Shown here: one piece after another, positions 7,496 through 13,646 of the stretch | Layout of the letters: every line of letters begins with the position of its first letter | Numbering within the stretch: position 1 is the stretch's first letter | Assembly (NCBI GenBank): GCA_002362595.1 | Contig: DEUO01000169.1 | Coordinates: forward strand, 1 to 14,506 | Source: Caryophanales bacterium UBA3260 | GTDB lineage: Bacteria > Bacillota_I > Bacilli_A > RF39 > UBA660 | Length of the DNA: 14,506 nucleotides | Direction of reading: 5' to 3' | Translations under genes and position numbers: made by a program | The notes under the pieces: model-generated | Told to the model about the DNA's origin: nothing | Databases searched by the model: none | What the model saw: the letters and a program-made list of their open reading frames with translations, nothing else

Positions 7496-8539
7496 ATGAA
7501 TAAAAAGTATAATATTTTATTTGTATTACTTGTTATTACATATTGCACTCTTAGCTTGTGCTTAGTAATAAATAAAGTCAGTTATAGTAGTAATAATATT
7601 GAATCATGTAATAATACTAATAATAATATGATAGGTGATTTTGGACAGATTAATAAAGATATTAAGTTTTTTGATGTATCTGATTTTGCACAAGCTTCAC
7701 CTAATACAATAGATATTGCTTCTAAAGTATATAGTAATAATGTAATATCTATTGCTGATTCTAATTTTAAAATAAGTGATGAATTGTTGTCTAATATATA
7801 TAGTACTATTCAATCTTATGGTTCTAGTAGTTCTTTTTATCTTATTAGTCTTACTGATGGAATGAGTATTGCTTATAATATTGATAGAGGCTATGAAACA
7901 GCCAGTTCAATTAAAGCACCATATGCTTTATATATTTATGAAGAAATGGATAAAGGAAATATTAATGGGGATAGTTTAATTACTTATGAGCAAAGGTTTT
8001 ATAATAAAGGGACGGGGGTTGTTAAGAAATCTGATTTTGGAACTTCTTTTAGTGTAAGAGATTTAGTATATTACTCTTTATATGAGTCTGATAATGTTGC
8101 TCATACAATGTTACATGGGAATTATGGAGTTAATGGATATAATAATTTTTTAAGAAATTTAGGAACAAAGCAACTATATTTGACGGCAGCTAATCCATGG
8201 GGATTTACTTCAGCACGTAGCGCAGCATTGATATGGCAAGAAATTTATAATTTTTCGATAAGAAGCGAATTAGGAATAGAATTTTTAAATATTCTTAGTA
8301 CTGCTAAATATAATTATTTTAAGGAAGTAATGCCTGATATACCTAGTGCTGGTAAAGCAGGTTTTGCAAGTTATGATGTTGTAGAAACGGGAATTGTTTT
8401 TGATGAAAAGCCATATATTGGAGTTGCTATTGCTAATCGTGGTGGAAATATAGGTGCTTATTCACAAGTATTAAAATTAATTAGCTATATGAATGATATT
8501 ATGAAAGAATATTATATATATTTAGAAACGATAAGTTAA
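7496..8539 (+). CDS. Membrane-anchored serine hydrolase, beta-lactamase/transpeptidase-like fold
   Basis: A 347-aa protein of the penicillin-recognising serine hydrolase superfamily (class A beta-lactamase-like). An N-terminal hydrophobic helix (about 6-25) after MNKKYN would anchor it in the membrane with the catalytic domain outside. A Ser/Asn-rich linker (about 28-90) precedes the catalytic domain. Motifs are SSIK (S137 to K140, SxxK), SDN (198-200, SxN) and KAG (287-289) where most relatives have KTG or KSG. I see no obvious counterpart of the class A omega-loop Glu, so true beta-lactamase activity is doubtful; a cell-wall peptidase, esterase or ligand-binding role is possible. A TTG at 7442 would extend the frame, but AAGGGTGGG upstream of the ATG at 7496 and the promoter position favour 7496. 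It stands alone between divergent and convergent neighbours. Confidence 0.8.
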   Translation: MNKKYNILFVLLVITYCTLSLCLVINKVSYSSNNIESCNNTNNNMIGDFGQINKDIKFFDVSDFAQASPNTIDIASKVYSNNVISIADSNFKISDELLSNIYSTIQSYGSSSSFYLISLTDGMSIAYNIDRGYETASSIKAPYALYIYEEMDKGNINGDSLITYEQRFYNKGTGVVKKSDFGTSFSVRDLVYYSLYESDNVAHTMLHGNYGVNGYNNFLRNLGTKQLYLTAANPWGFTSARSAALIWQEIYNFSIRSELGIEFLNILSTAKYNYFKEVMPDIPSAGKAGFASYDVVETGIVFDEKPYIGVAIANRGGNIGAYSQVLKLISYMNDIMKEYYIYLETIS

Positions 8540-8564
8540 AAACCAATCTTATAGATTGGTTTTA
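8538..8564. terminator. Bidirectional terminator between the serine hydrolase and UPF0316 genes
   Basis: Inverted repeat AAACCAATCT (8540-8549) and AGATTGGTTT (8553-8562), a 10-bp stem with a 3-nt loop. It is followed by TTTATTTTAT on the plus strand, with a T-run also on the minus strand. It fills the whole gap between the two convergent stop codons and touches both. Confidence 0.85.
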
Positions 8565-9080
8565 TTTTATAATACCATTTTGGACTATTTTAGATTCATT
8601 TATAACAATGAAAGCTTTAGGATCTATTAGTTTTATTTCTTTTTCTAGTAATGTAAGATGACGGCTATTTAATGTTATATATAATATTTTTTTATTAACA
8701 TCTTCTTGATAATTATATATTGTATCTACTACTGATACACCAAAACCATTATTTCGTATTTTACTAATATTTTCTTTAGTTATTTTATCTGTTATTACTT
8801 CAATAGTTATTAAGGAATTAATAAATTTATTTGATATATAGGTACCTATGATAGTACCTGTTGCATAACCTGCCGCATAGAAGATTGATATCCAGATACT
8901 TTCTATGTTAGTATTTAAAGCTTCTTTAGCTATTGTAAACCAAAGGAATATTTCAAAGAAAGCAATTATCCCAGCAAAAAATGTCTTACCTTTTACAGTA
9001 TAGACAGTTCTTATTGTACCTAATGTTACATCTATGATACGAGCAAAAAATATTTTAAGACATAGTGTAAATAGATACAT
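8562..9080 (-). CDS. UPF0316/DUF2179 membrane protein (YebE-like)
   Basis: A 172-aa protein of the UPF0316 family (DUF5698 membrane part plus DUF2179). Three hydrophobic helices lie at about 4-20, 32-52 and 62-80, with the family signature ARIIDVTLGTIRTVYTVKGK followed by FFEIFLWFTIAK between and within them. A soluble C-terminal DUF2179 domain (about 90-165) includes NNGFGVSVVDT. Function is unknown; the soluble domain is thought to be a small regulatory fold on the cytoplasmic side. Its ATG at 9080 has AAGGATG upstream. It is the last of three minus-strand genes after trmL and the zinc-ribbon gene, and ends in the shared terminator. Confidence 0.85.
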   Translation of the reverse strand: MYLFTLCLKIFFARIIDVTLGTIRTVYTVKGKTFFAGIIAFFEIFLWFTIAKEALNTNIESIWISIFYAAGYATGTIIGTYISNKFINSLITIEVITDKITKENISKIRNNGFGVSVVDTIYNYQEDVNKKILYITLNSRHLTLLEKEIKLIDPKAFIVINESKIVQNGIIK

Positions 9081-9100
9081 TTATATCATCCTTTATATTA

Positions 9101-9361
9101 CTATAATATTATTAATACTATTATTGCCAATATTACACCAAATATAATAAGAATTATTTTACCTAGTTTTGCATCTTGAGTAGCTCTATCATTATTAGAA
9201 GCACTTTTATATAATGCAGTATCTTTGTTGCGATATTGATTCCAACGAGGATCTAACATTTCTCTCATTTCTTTTTGTTGAGATATAGGAATCATTTTAC
9301 CACATTCAGGACATACTCCTCCTTTTGTAGGTAAAGCAGCACCACAGTATTTACAATTCAT
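9101..9361 (-). CDS. Zinc-ribbon protein with C-terminal membrane helix
   Basis: A small protein (86 aa) with an N-terminal zinc ribbon (CKYCGAALPTKGGVCPECGK, two CxxC pairs at about residues 3-6 and 17-20), a charged middle of about 45 residues, and a C-terminal hydrophobic helix (about 66-86, ILIIFGVILAIIVLIIL) that reaches the end of the protein. This makes it a tail-anchored membrane protein with the zinc domain probably in the cytoplasm. The family is widespread but functionally uncharacterised. A GTG at 9370 is in frame, but AGGTG overlaps it and sits at ideal distance from the ATG at 9361, so I chose 9361. It lies between trmL and the UPF0316 gene with short gaps. Confidence 0.8.
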   Translation of the reverse strand: MNCKYCGAALPTKGGVCPECGKMIPISQQKEMREMLDPRWNQYRNKDTALYKSASNNDRATQDAKLGKIILIIFGVILAIIVLIIL

Positions 9362-9384
9362 ATTTATCACCTATTATTATTTTA

Positions 9385-9930
9385 TCATTTTAAGTTATCT
9401 ATATCTACGTTTTCTTTATAATCTTCAATAAAATGATTTCCTTTATGAGGTTCATCTCTTAATAAGTCATTATAATTTTGTTGACGTAATGCTTCATACG
9501 TCATTATTGCTACTGTATTAGATAAATTTAGCGCACGAACTTTATTTGTCATTGGAAGACGCATACAAGTATCAAGATGCGGATATAGAATCTCACGAGG
9601 AATACCTGTTGATTCTTTACCAAAAACGAAGTATATATTTTCTTCACTATTAGAGAAATCAAATTCTGATGGTGGTTTATGGCCATATCTAGTTAGGAAG
9701 TAAAATACACCTTTATCTTTATGTTTACTATAAAAATCATCCCAATTTTTATAGACTGTATAATGGCAATCATCAATGTAGTTTACACCACTACGACGAA
9801 TATATTTTTCATCTAGAGAAAAACCTAATGGTTCTATTAAATGCAACTCTGAATTAGTTGCTACACATGTACGCATTATATTTCCTGTATTACCTGGTAT
9901 TTCTGGTTCAAATAAAACAATATTTATCAT
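9385..9930 (-). CDS. trmL: tRNA (cytidine(34)-2'-O)-methyltransferase TrmL
   Basis: SPOUT-class methyltransferase that 2'-O-methylates the wobble nucleotide of certain leucine tRNAs using S-adenosylmethionine. It has 181 aa, slightly longer than the E. coli enzyme. The N-terminal INIVLFEPEIPGNTGNIMRTC block, the FGKESTGIPREIL motif and the C-terminal RLPMTNKVRALNLSNTVAIM knot region are all characteristic. The last roughly 25 residues, rich in Asp, Glu and Lys, extend beyond the core. The ATG at 9930 has GAGGAG at about 8-nt spacing. It heads a three-gene minus-strand unit with the zinc-ribbon and UPF0316 genes. Confidence 0.93.
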   Translation of the reverse strand: MINIVLFEPEIPGNTGNIMRTCVATNSELHLIEPLGFSLDEKYIRRSGVNYIDDCHYTVYKNWDDFYSKHKDKGVFYFLTRYGHKPPSEFDFSNSEENIYFVFGKESTGIPREILYPHLDTCMRLPMTNKVRALNLSNTVAIMTYEALRQQNYNDLLRDEPHKGNHFIEDYKENVDIDNLK

Positions 9931-9957
9931 AAAACATCTCCTCTTTTAACCAAATAG

Positions 9958-9966
9958 ATTATATCA
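9958..9966 (-). promoter_or_regulatory. Extended -10 promoter of the trmL unit
   Basis: The minus strand reads TGATATAAT, a consensus -10 with a TGn extension, about 28 nt before the trmL ATG. No good -35 stands at 16-18 nt; a TGn extension can compensate for that. Confidence 0.55.
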
Positions 9967-9981
9967 TTATTTGAGTAAAAT

Positions 9982-10010
9982 TTGTCTAAAATGTCATTTA
10001 CATTTATAAT
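9982..10010 (+). promoter_or_regulatory. Promoter of the kinase-like gene
   Basis: TTGTCT (9982-9987), a 17-nt spacer and TATAAT (10005-10010). The predicted start near 10017 leaves a leader of about 27 nt containing AAGAAGGA before the ATG at 10044. Confidence 0.7.
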
Positions 10011-10043
10011 AACTTCATTATTTTCTAGAAAAGAAGGAAAATT

Positions 10044-10811
10044 ATGGAAAGAATAAGTATTAATGAAGTAGATAAAAAATATCCAAATGGAAAGATAATT
10101 AAATCTGGTTCAGAAGCAATGGTTGTTAATTTAAATGGGTACGCATATAAATTGTTTTTTAGTGATGATATAGAGAAAGCTAAAAGAAAAGAAAGAATAT
10201 TATTAGATTTAGAACAAAAGTCTCATTTACATCCTTATTTTCCTAAATTATTTTCTTTAGTTGAAGCAGAATCAAGAGAATATATAAAAGGATATATAAT
10301 GGAACTTATTAATGAATTTTATGGAAATTTTGATATACATGAAAGAATGAATTTTCTTAAGCAATTAAAAGAAATATTAGGTTTATTTAGCAAAGCTGGA
10401 TATTTATATTTAGATATTAGAAATCCCAATGTAGTAATAAGTAGAAGTAAAAGTCCTATTCTATTAGATATAGATGGTATTGTTCCATTAGATAGTTTAG
10501 AATGTGGTTGTATACCAAGTTCTGTAAAAGAGTATATTACTTCTGGAGGAAAAATAGGTATTAATGCACAAATATTTATGTTTAATAAATTAGCTAGAAT
10601 GATGCTAGGTTTAGAGCCCAGCTATGGTGATGGTGATGAAATATTGTTTGATGATGAACCGATAGTAGAAACTAAACCAATAGTAGAGACAGATGAATTA
10701 GTCTTAGATGAAACAGGAACGAAAATATTATATGAACTTGAAAACCGCGCTCCTATTCCAGATATGACATATGATAATGAATATCTTCATGAACATGTAA
10801 GAATTAAATAA
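10044..10811 (+). CDS. Stand-alone protein kinase-like protein
   Basis: A 255-aa protein with a reduced protein-kinase fold and no membrane segment. Features seen: a nucleotide-loop-like GSEAMVV (22-28), YAYK with the probable ATP-binding Lys36, a Glu in the following helix (E50 region), a catalytic-loop sequence LDIRNPN (Asp124, Asn129) matching the D-x-x-x-x-N pattern, and LDIDG (141-145) where canonical kinases have DFG. The core ends near residue 192, about 190 residues, smaller than a full Ser/Thr kinase and without an obvious substrate-binding lobe. An acidic tail contains a tandem PIVET repeat (206-210 and 212-216). It could phosphorylate a protein or small molecule, or be a pseudokinase. 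It has its own promoter and terminator and no operon partner to hint at a substrate. Confidence 0.7.
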   Translation: MERISINEVDKKYPNGKIIKSGSEAMVVNLNGYAYKLFFSDDIEKAKRKERILLDLEQKSHLHPYFPKLFSLVEAESREYIKGYIMELINEFYGNFDIHERMNFLKQLKEILGLFSKAGYLYLDIRNPNVVISRSKSPILLDIDGIVPLDSLECGCIPSSVKEYITSGGKIGINAQIFMFNKLARMMLGLEPSYGDGDEILFDDEPIVETKPIVETDELVLDETGTKILYELENRAPIPDMTYDNEYLHEHVRIK

Positions 10812-10823
10812 AGACTAAAATAA

Positions 10824-10841
10824 AAGACCCTTAAGGGTCTT
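10824..10841. terminator. Bidirectional terminator between the kinase-like and thioredoxin-fold genes
   Basis: Perfect 18-nt palindrome AAGACCCTTAAGGGTCTT, folding to a 7-bp GC-containing stem with a TTAA loop. T-rich runs follow on both strands (TTATTCTTTT on plus, TTTTATTTTA on minus). The minus-strand gene's stop codon (10840-10842) overlaps its right arm. Confidence 0.85.
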
Positions 10842-11385
10842 ATTCTTTTGTTACTCCATTTATATCTAACATTTTTTGGAATTCACCGACAGACATAATG
10901 CCTCTTCCTTCATTCTTTATAATATTAGAAGCTTTACCATCTTTAAAATAAATAATTGTTGGAATACTAGTAACTTTATTATCTTCTAAATTAAATACTT
11001 CATTTATTTTATCAATACAATCTTTATCATCCTTAAAAGATGATACATTGAAGAAATAGAAATTATCTGCTAAATGATAATCTTTTATTAATGAAGATAA
11101 TTCTTCTTCCATTTTGTAAATCTCTTCATCACCAGTATAACTTATATATACATAATATGAATTAGGTACCTCAGAAAAAACATCAGCAACTTCTTCTAAG
11201 CCATTAAGTTCATTAGAAATTATTTTTTCGCTTATTAGATATGAAGTTGATACTTTATTCTCTTTTATTATTTTGTACCATGAAAAACCATACCAAGTTA
11301 ATAAAATAATACCGATGACTATAACAGCAGCAATAACATAATTTTTTGTAGGAATATAACGTTCATTCTTTTTTACATTAGTCAT
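10840..11385 (-). CDS. Membrane-anchored thioredoxin-fold protein lacking the CxxC pair
   Basis: A 181-aa protein with one N-terminal membrane helix (about 15-37) and a soluble thioredoxin-like domain (about 60-175), probably extracytoplasmic because of the Lys-rich N-terminus. The fold is suggested by a strand YYVYISYTGDEE (77-88), where the redox CxxC would sit but TGDE is found, and by the cis-proline strand SIPTIIYFKDGK (140-151) near the C-terminus. The pattern resembles thioredoxin-like proteins annotated as bacteriocin transport accessory proteins, but this is a loose similarity. Without the cysteines, disulfide exchange is unlikely; a chaperone or scaffold role is conceivable. The start at 11385 has AAAGG at 9-nt spacing. 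It has its own promoter and is a single-gene unit. Confidence 0.7.
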   Translation of the reverse strand: MTNVKKNERYIPTKNYVIAAVIVIGIILLTWYGFSWYKIIKENKVSTSYLISEKIISNELNGLEEVADVFSEVPNSYYVYISYTGDEEIYKMEEELSSLIKDYHLADNFYFFNVSSFKDDKDCIDKINEVFNLEDNKVTSIPTIIYFKDGKASNIIKNEGRGIMSVGEFQKMLDINGVTKE

Positions 11386-11409
11386 AGCATCATACCTTTC
11401 AATAACAAT

Positions 11410-11438
11410 ATTTTATCATATATTATCCTTTTATGCAA
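11410..11438 (-). promoter_or_regulatory. Promoter of the thioredoxin-fold gene
   Basis: The minus strand reads TTGCAT (11438-11433), a 17-nt spacer, then TAAAAT (11415-11410) preceded by TGA, an extended -10. The predicted start near 11403 leaves a leader of about 18 nt. The -35 hexamer is the same as in the rimP operon promoter. Confidence 0.7.
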
Positions 11439-11471
11439 AAGCTATTTTCTTCTTTTTTGGGTGATTTTACT

Positions 11472-11499
11472 ATATCTTTAATAGATTACTACATAGTAT
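11472..11499 (+). promoter_or_regulatory. Possible sporulation sigma-E-type promoter of the cotJ operon
   Basis: ATATCT (11472-11477), a 14-nt spacer and CATAGTAT (11492-11499) resemble the sigma-E pattern (ATA-containing -35, CATAnnnT -10). cotJ genes in B. subtilis are sigma-E dependent, which makes this reading attractive. The match is short and the DNA is AT-rich, so it is tentative. A strong AGGAGG (11506-11511) follows before the ATG at 11519. Confidence 0.4.
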
Positions 11500-11518
11500 A
11501 TGTATAGGAGGATATAAT

Positions 11519-11920
11519 ATGTTTTTTGAAAATATAATTTTTGATAATAAAAATATTAATAATAATGAAATACTTAATGCTAAAGATGGATTTTTACGTG
11601 GAAATATGTTTAGAAATGAATATGTACCATATAAACAATATAATATAGCAAGATTAGTAAGTAATAGTGATAATGGAGATTTATTAATGAAGATATATGA
11701 ATATAATTTTGCGTTAAATGATTTATCTTTGTATTTAGATTTACATCCAGATGATATGGAAGTTTACGAATTATTTAAAATGTACACAGAAAAAGAAAAT
11801 GAATATGTAAGTATGTATGAGAAGAAGTTTGGTCCTTTGGAATTAAATCATAGTGATTATTCTTGTTATATGTGGGAGAAAGGACCATGGCCTTTTACAG
11901 GAGGTAAAGTAGATGTATAA
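11519..11920 (+). CDS. cotJB: Spore coat protein CotJB with CotJA-like N-terminal segment
   Basis: A 133-aa protein. Residues about 55-125 match CotJB: LLMKIYEYNFALNDLSLYLD, then LHPDD, a helical stretch, YEKKFGPLEL and a C-terminal WEKGPWPFTGG. Residues about 22-43 (GFLRGNMFRNEYVPYKQY) resemble the C-terminal end of CotJA (G-T-x-F-P-x-L-x-x-P-Y pattern), so the two small coat proteins appear fused or CotJA has been reduced to a segment; no separate cotJA precedes it. CotJ proteins form part of the inner spore coat together with CotJC. AGGAGG precedes the ATG. The stop codon overlaps the start of cotJC by eight bases, and the cotJC ribosome binding site lies within this gene. Confidence 0.85.
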   Translation: MFFENIIFDNKNINNNEILNAKDGFLRGNMFRNEYVPYKQYNIARLVSNSDNGDLLMKIYEYNFALNDLSLYLDLHPDDMEVYELFKMYTEKENEYVSMYEKKFGPLELNHSDYSCYMWEKGPWPFTGGKVDV

Positions 11921-12467
11921 GTATGTAAAGAAATTAAATTATCCGATTAATATTCAAAACAAGGATTTGAAGATGGCTAAGTTAATTGTTGAACAATTAG
12001 GAGGATATGGCGGTGAATTAGGGGCTGCTTTAAGATACTTTAGTCAAAAATTTGCAATGCCTGATGAAGTTGGTCAAGCTTTGTTAAATGATATTGCTTG
12101 TGAAGAATTAGGTCATTGTGAAATGATTGGAACGATGTTTAGACAATTAGTTAAAGATGCTTCTTTAGATGAATTAAAACAAGCTGGATTAGATTCATAT
12201 TTTACAGGACATCGTAAAGGAGTTTATCCAGTAGATGCAAGTGGTAATCCTTTTAGTGTATTAGTTTTTGCTTCAACTGGTGATGTATTTGCTGATTTAT
12301 ATGAAGATATGGCTGCAGAACAAAAAGCACGTGCTGTTTATGAGAATTTAATTGATTTAACAGATGATGAAGCTATAATTGGTCCTCTATTGTTTTTAAG
12401 ACAAAGAGAAATAATACATTTTAATCGTTTCAAAGAATTATATGATTATTATAAAAGAAAATTCTAA
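11913..12467 (+). CDS. cotJC: Spore coat manganese catalase CotJC
   Basis: Non-haem dimanganese catalase-like protein of the spore coat. At 184 aa it is the usual CotJC length. The dimanganese ligands are all visible and spaced as in manganese catalase: E35 (GGELGAALRY), E65 and H68 (EELGHCE), E136 (AAEQKAR), and E166 and H169 (REIIHF). The VFASTGDVFADLYEDMAAEQKAR stretch is typical of the family. The ATG at 11913 has AGGAGGT seven bases upstream, inside cotJB, indicating translational coupling. The presence of CotJB and CotJC together implies that the organism, or its recent ancestor, forms endospores. Its TAA interlocks with the stop codon of the convergent glycosyltransferase gene. Confidence 0.95.
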   Translation: MYKYVKKLNYPINIQNKDLKMAKLIVEQLGGYGGELGAALRYFSQKFAMPDEVGQALLNDIACEELGHCEMIGTMFRQLVKDASLDELKQAGLDSYFTGHRKGVYPVDASGNPFSVLVFASTGDVFADLYEDMAAEQKARAVYENLIDLTDDEAIIGPLLFLRQREIIHFNRFKELYDYYKRKF

Positions 12468-12480
12468 GTATTTAGAATTT
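12459..12480. terminator. AT-rich bidirectional hairpin spanning two convergent stop codons
   Basis: Inverted repeat AAATTCTAA (12459-12467) and TTAGAATTT (12472-12480) with a 4-nt loop GTAT. A T-rich run follows on each side (CTTTTAT on plus, TCTTTTAT on minus). The left arm contains both the cotJC stop and the glycosyltransferase stop. Low GC makes it a weaker terminator than the other two convergent ones. Confidence 0.55.
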
Positions 12481-13549
12481 CTTTTATAATTGATAAGTTA
12501 TCTTTTATTCTTTGATCATTTTTATTCATTTTATGAGCTATCTTACAATATTTATAAGATTCTTTTATTTTTTTATTATAGTAACATGATACAGATAATA
12601 AATCATAAATTGTTTCGTTCCATGCTCTTTCTTCATTAATATATGTTATTGGTTTTTCTTTTATTTTTAAAGCTTGTTTTAAGTATTTCTCACTATTTTG
12701 ATAGTCTTTTATTGTGTAATAAAGATAGCCAAGATCAAAGTAAGGTTCACGAAGATATGGTGCTTCTTTAATAGCTCTTTCATACCACATTATAGATTCT
12801 TCTATATAATTTTTATGATAGTAAGAATAAGCAATATAACGCATAGATGCTGCACGTTCATCACGCCATGTAGCACTTGGTAGTTTAAGATGTCGGTGAA
12901 GAGTTTTAATACATTTATTCCATTTATGATAATACATATATTCACGACCTAGATAATGCATATTACGATCATCATTTGGGTCTTCAGCTACAGATAATTC
13001 TAATAATTGTAGATATGACGAACGGGACTTATTAGAATCAGGATGATGATTTAATGTTATGCCTTCTATTAATATTTCATTTTCTTTATATAGAGGAGTT
13101 AATACTTCATGAACTGGATGAGTCCATTTATAATCTTTTGGAGTATGAATTTTATTTAAATAGAAAGTAGTACCAGGGTTGCCGTTATTATCAAAGCTCC
13201 AATTATATAAGTATCTTGCACGAGTTGCTCCTTCTTGCCATGATGATTCTAATTGATTACGCCATCCTGGGGTGAACTCTTCATCTAAATCAGTACATAC
13301 ACATATATCAGTATCTTTACTTATTTTTGATAAAGAGATATTTCTAGCTACATCAAAACGCCAAGGAATAATCTTCTCTTCATATACTTTTATTTTAGGA
13401 TATTTCTTTAATAGAGAGATAGTATTATCTGTTGAACCAGTATCTAATACTATTATTTCATCAGCTTCGCTCATTGAATTATACCATTTATCAACATATT
13501 TAGCTTCATTTTTACATATAGCATAAACAGCTATTTTATATTTTTTCAT
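12464..13549 (-). CDS. Family 2 glycosyltransferase with C-terminal TPR-like repeats
   Basis: A 361-aa cytoplasmic glycosyltransferase. The N-terminal GT-A domain (about 1-170) has the opening CKNEAKYV (12-19), DTGSTDNT (36-43) for nucleotide-sugar binding, a DLD metal-binding triad (87-89) and HPVHE (144-148). From about 190 onward are helical repeats rich in Tyr with TPR-like spacing (for example YIAYSYYHKNYIEESIMWYERAI and the following DLGYLYYTIKDYQNSEKYLKQAL region). GT2-plus-TPR proteins of this build occur in Bacillota, and some relatives glycosylate peptides or surface proteins; the acceptor here is unknown. The start has AGGTGAT at normal spacing. It is convergent with cotJC, sharing stop-codon bases, and divergent from the surface-protein gene to its right. 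Confidence 0.88.
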   Translation of the reverse strand: MKKYKIAVYAICKNEAKYVDKWYNSMSEADEIIVLDTGSTDNTISLLKKYPKIKVYEEKIIPWRFDVARNISLSKISKDTDICVCTDLDEEFTPGWRNQLESSWQEGATRARYLYNWSFDNNGNPGTTFYLNKIHTPKDYKWTHPVHEVLTPLYKENEILIEGITLNHHPDSNKSRSSYLQLLELSVAEDPNDDRNMHYLGREYMYYHKWNKCIKTLHRHLKLPSATWRDERAASMRYIAYSYYHKNYIEESIMWYERAIKEAPYLREPYFDLGYLYYTIKDYQNSEKYLKQALKIKEKPITYINEERAWNETIYDLLSVSCYYNKKIKESYKYCKIAHKMNKNDQRIKDNLSIIKEILNT

Positions 13550-13589
13550 ATTATCACCTATTTATATTTATGTAAAATAACTGATTATG

Positions 13590-13621
13590 TTGACAATAAA
13601 GATAAAATATTATGATATAAT
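13590..13621 (+). promoter_or_regulatory. Promoter region of the surface-protein gene
   Basis: A consensus TATAAT (13616-13621) is preceded by TGA, making an extended -10. A perfect TTGACA lies at 13590-13595 with a long 20-nt spacer, or 15 nt from an alternative TATGAT at 13611. Read on the minus strand the same bases give TTGTCA, which could serve as a -35 for the divergent glycosyltransferase gene, with a poor TACATA -10. Confidence 0.55.
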
Positions 13622-13646
13622 AAATTTATAGTAAGGATTGTAGTAT

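Noticed and set aside
7496..7570. Lipoprotein signal (lipobox) in the serine hydrolase
   Set aside because: The segment before Cys22 reads LSL, with Leu at the -1 position where lipoboxes need a small residue, so a plain membrane anchor is more likely.
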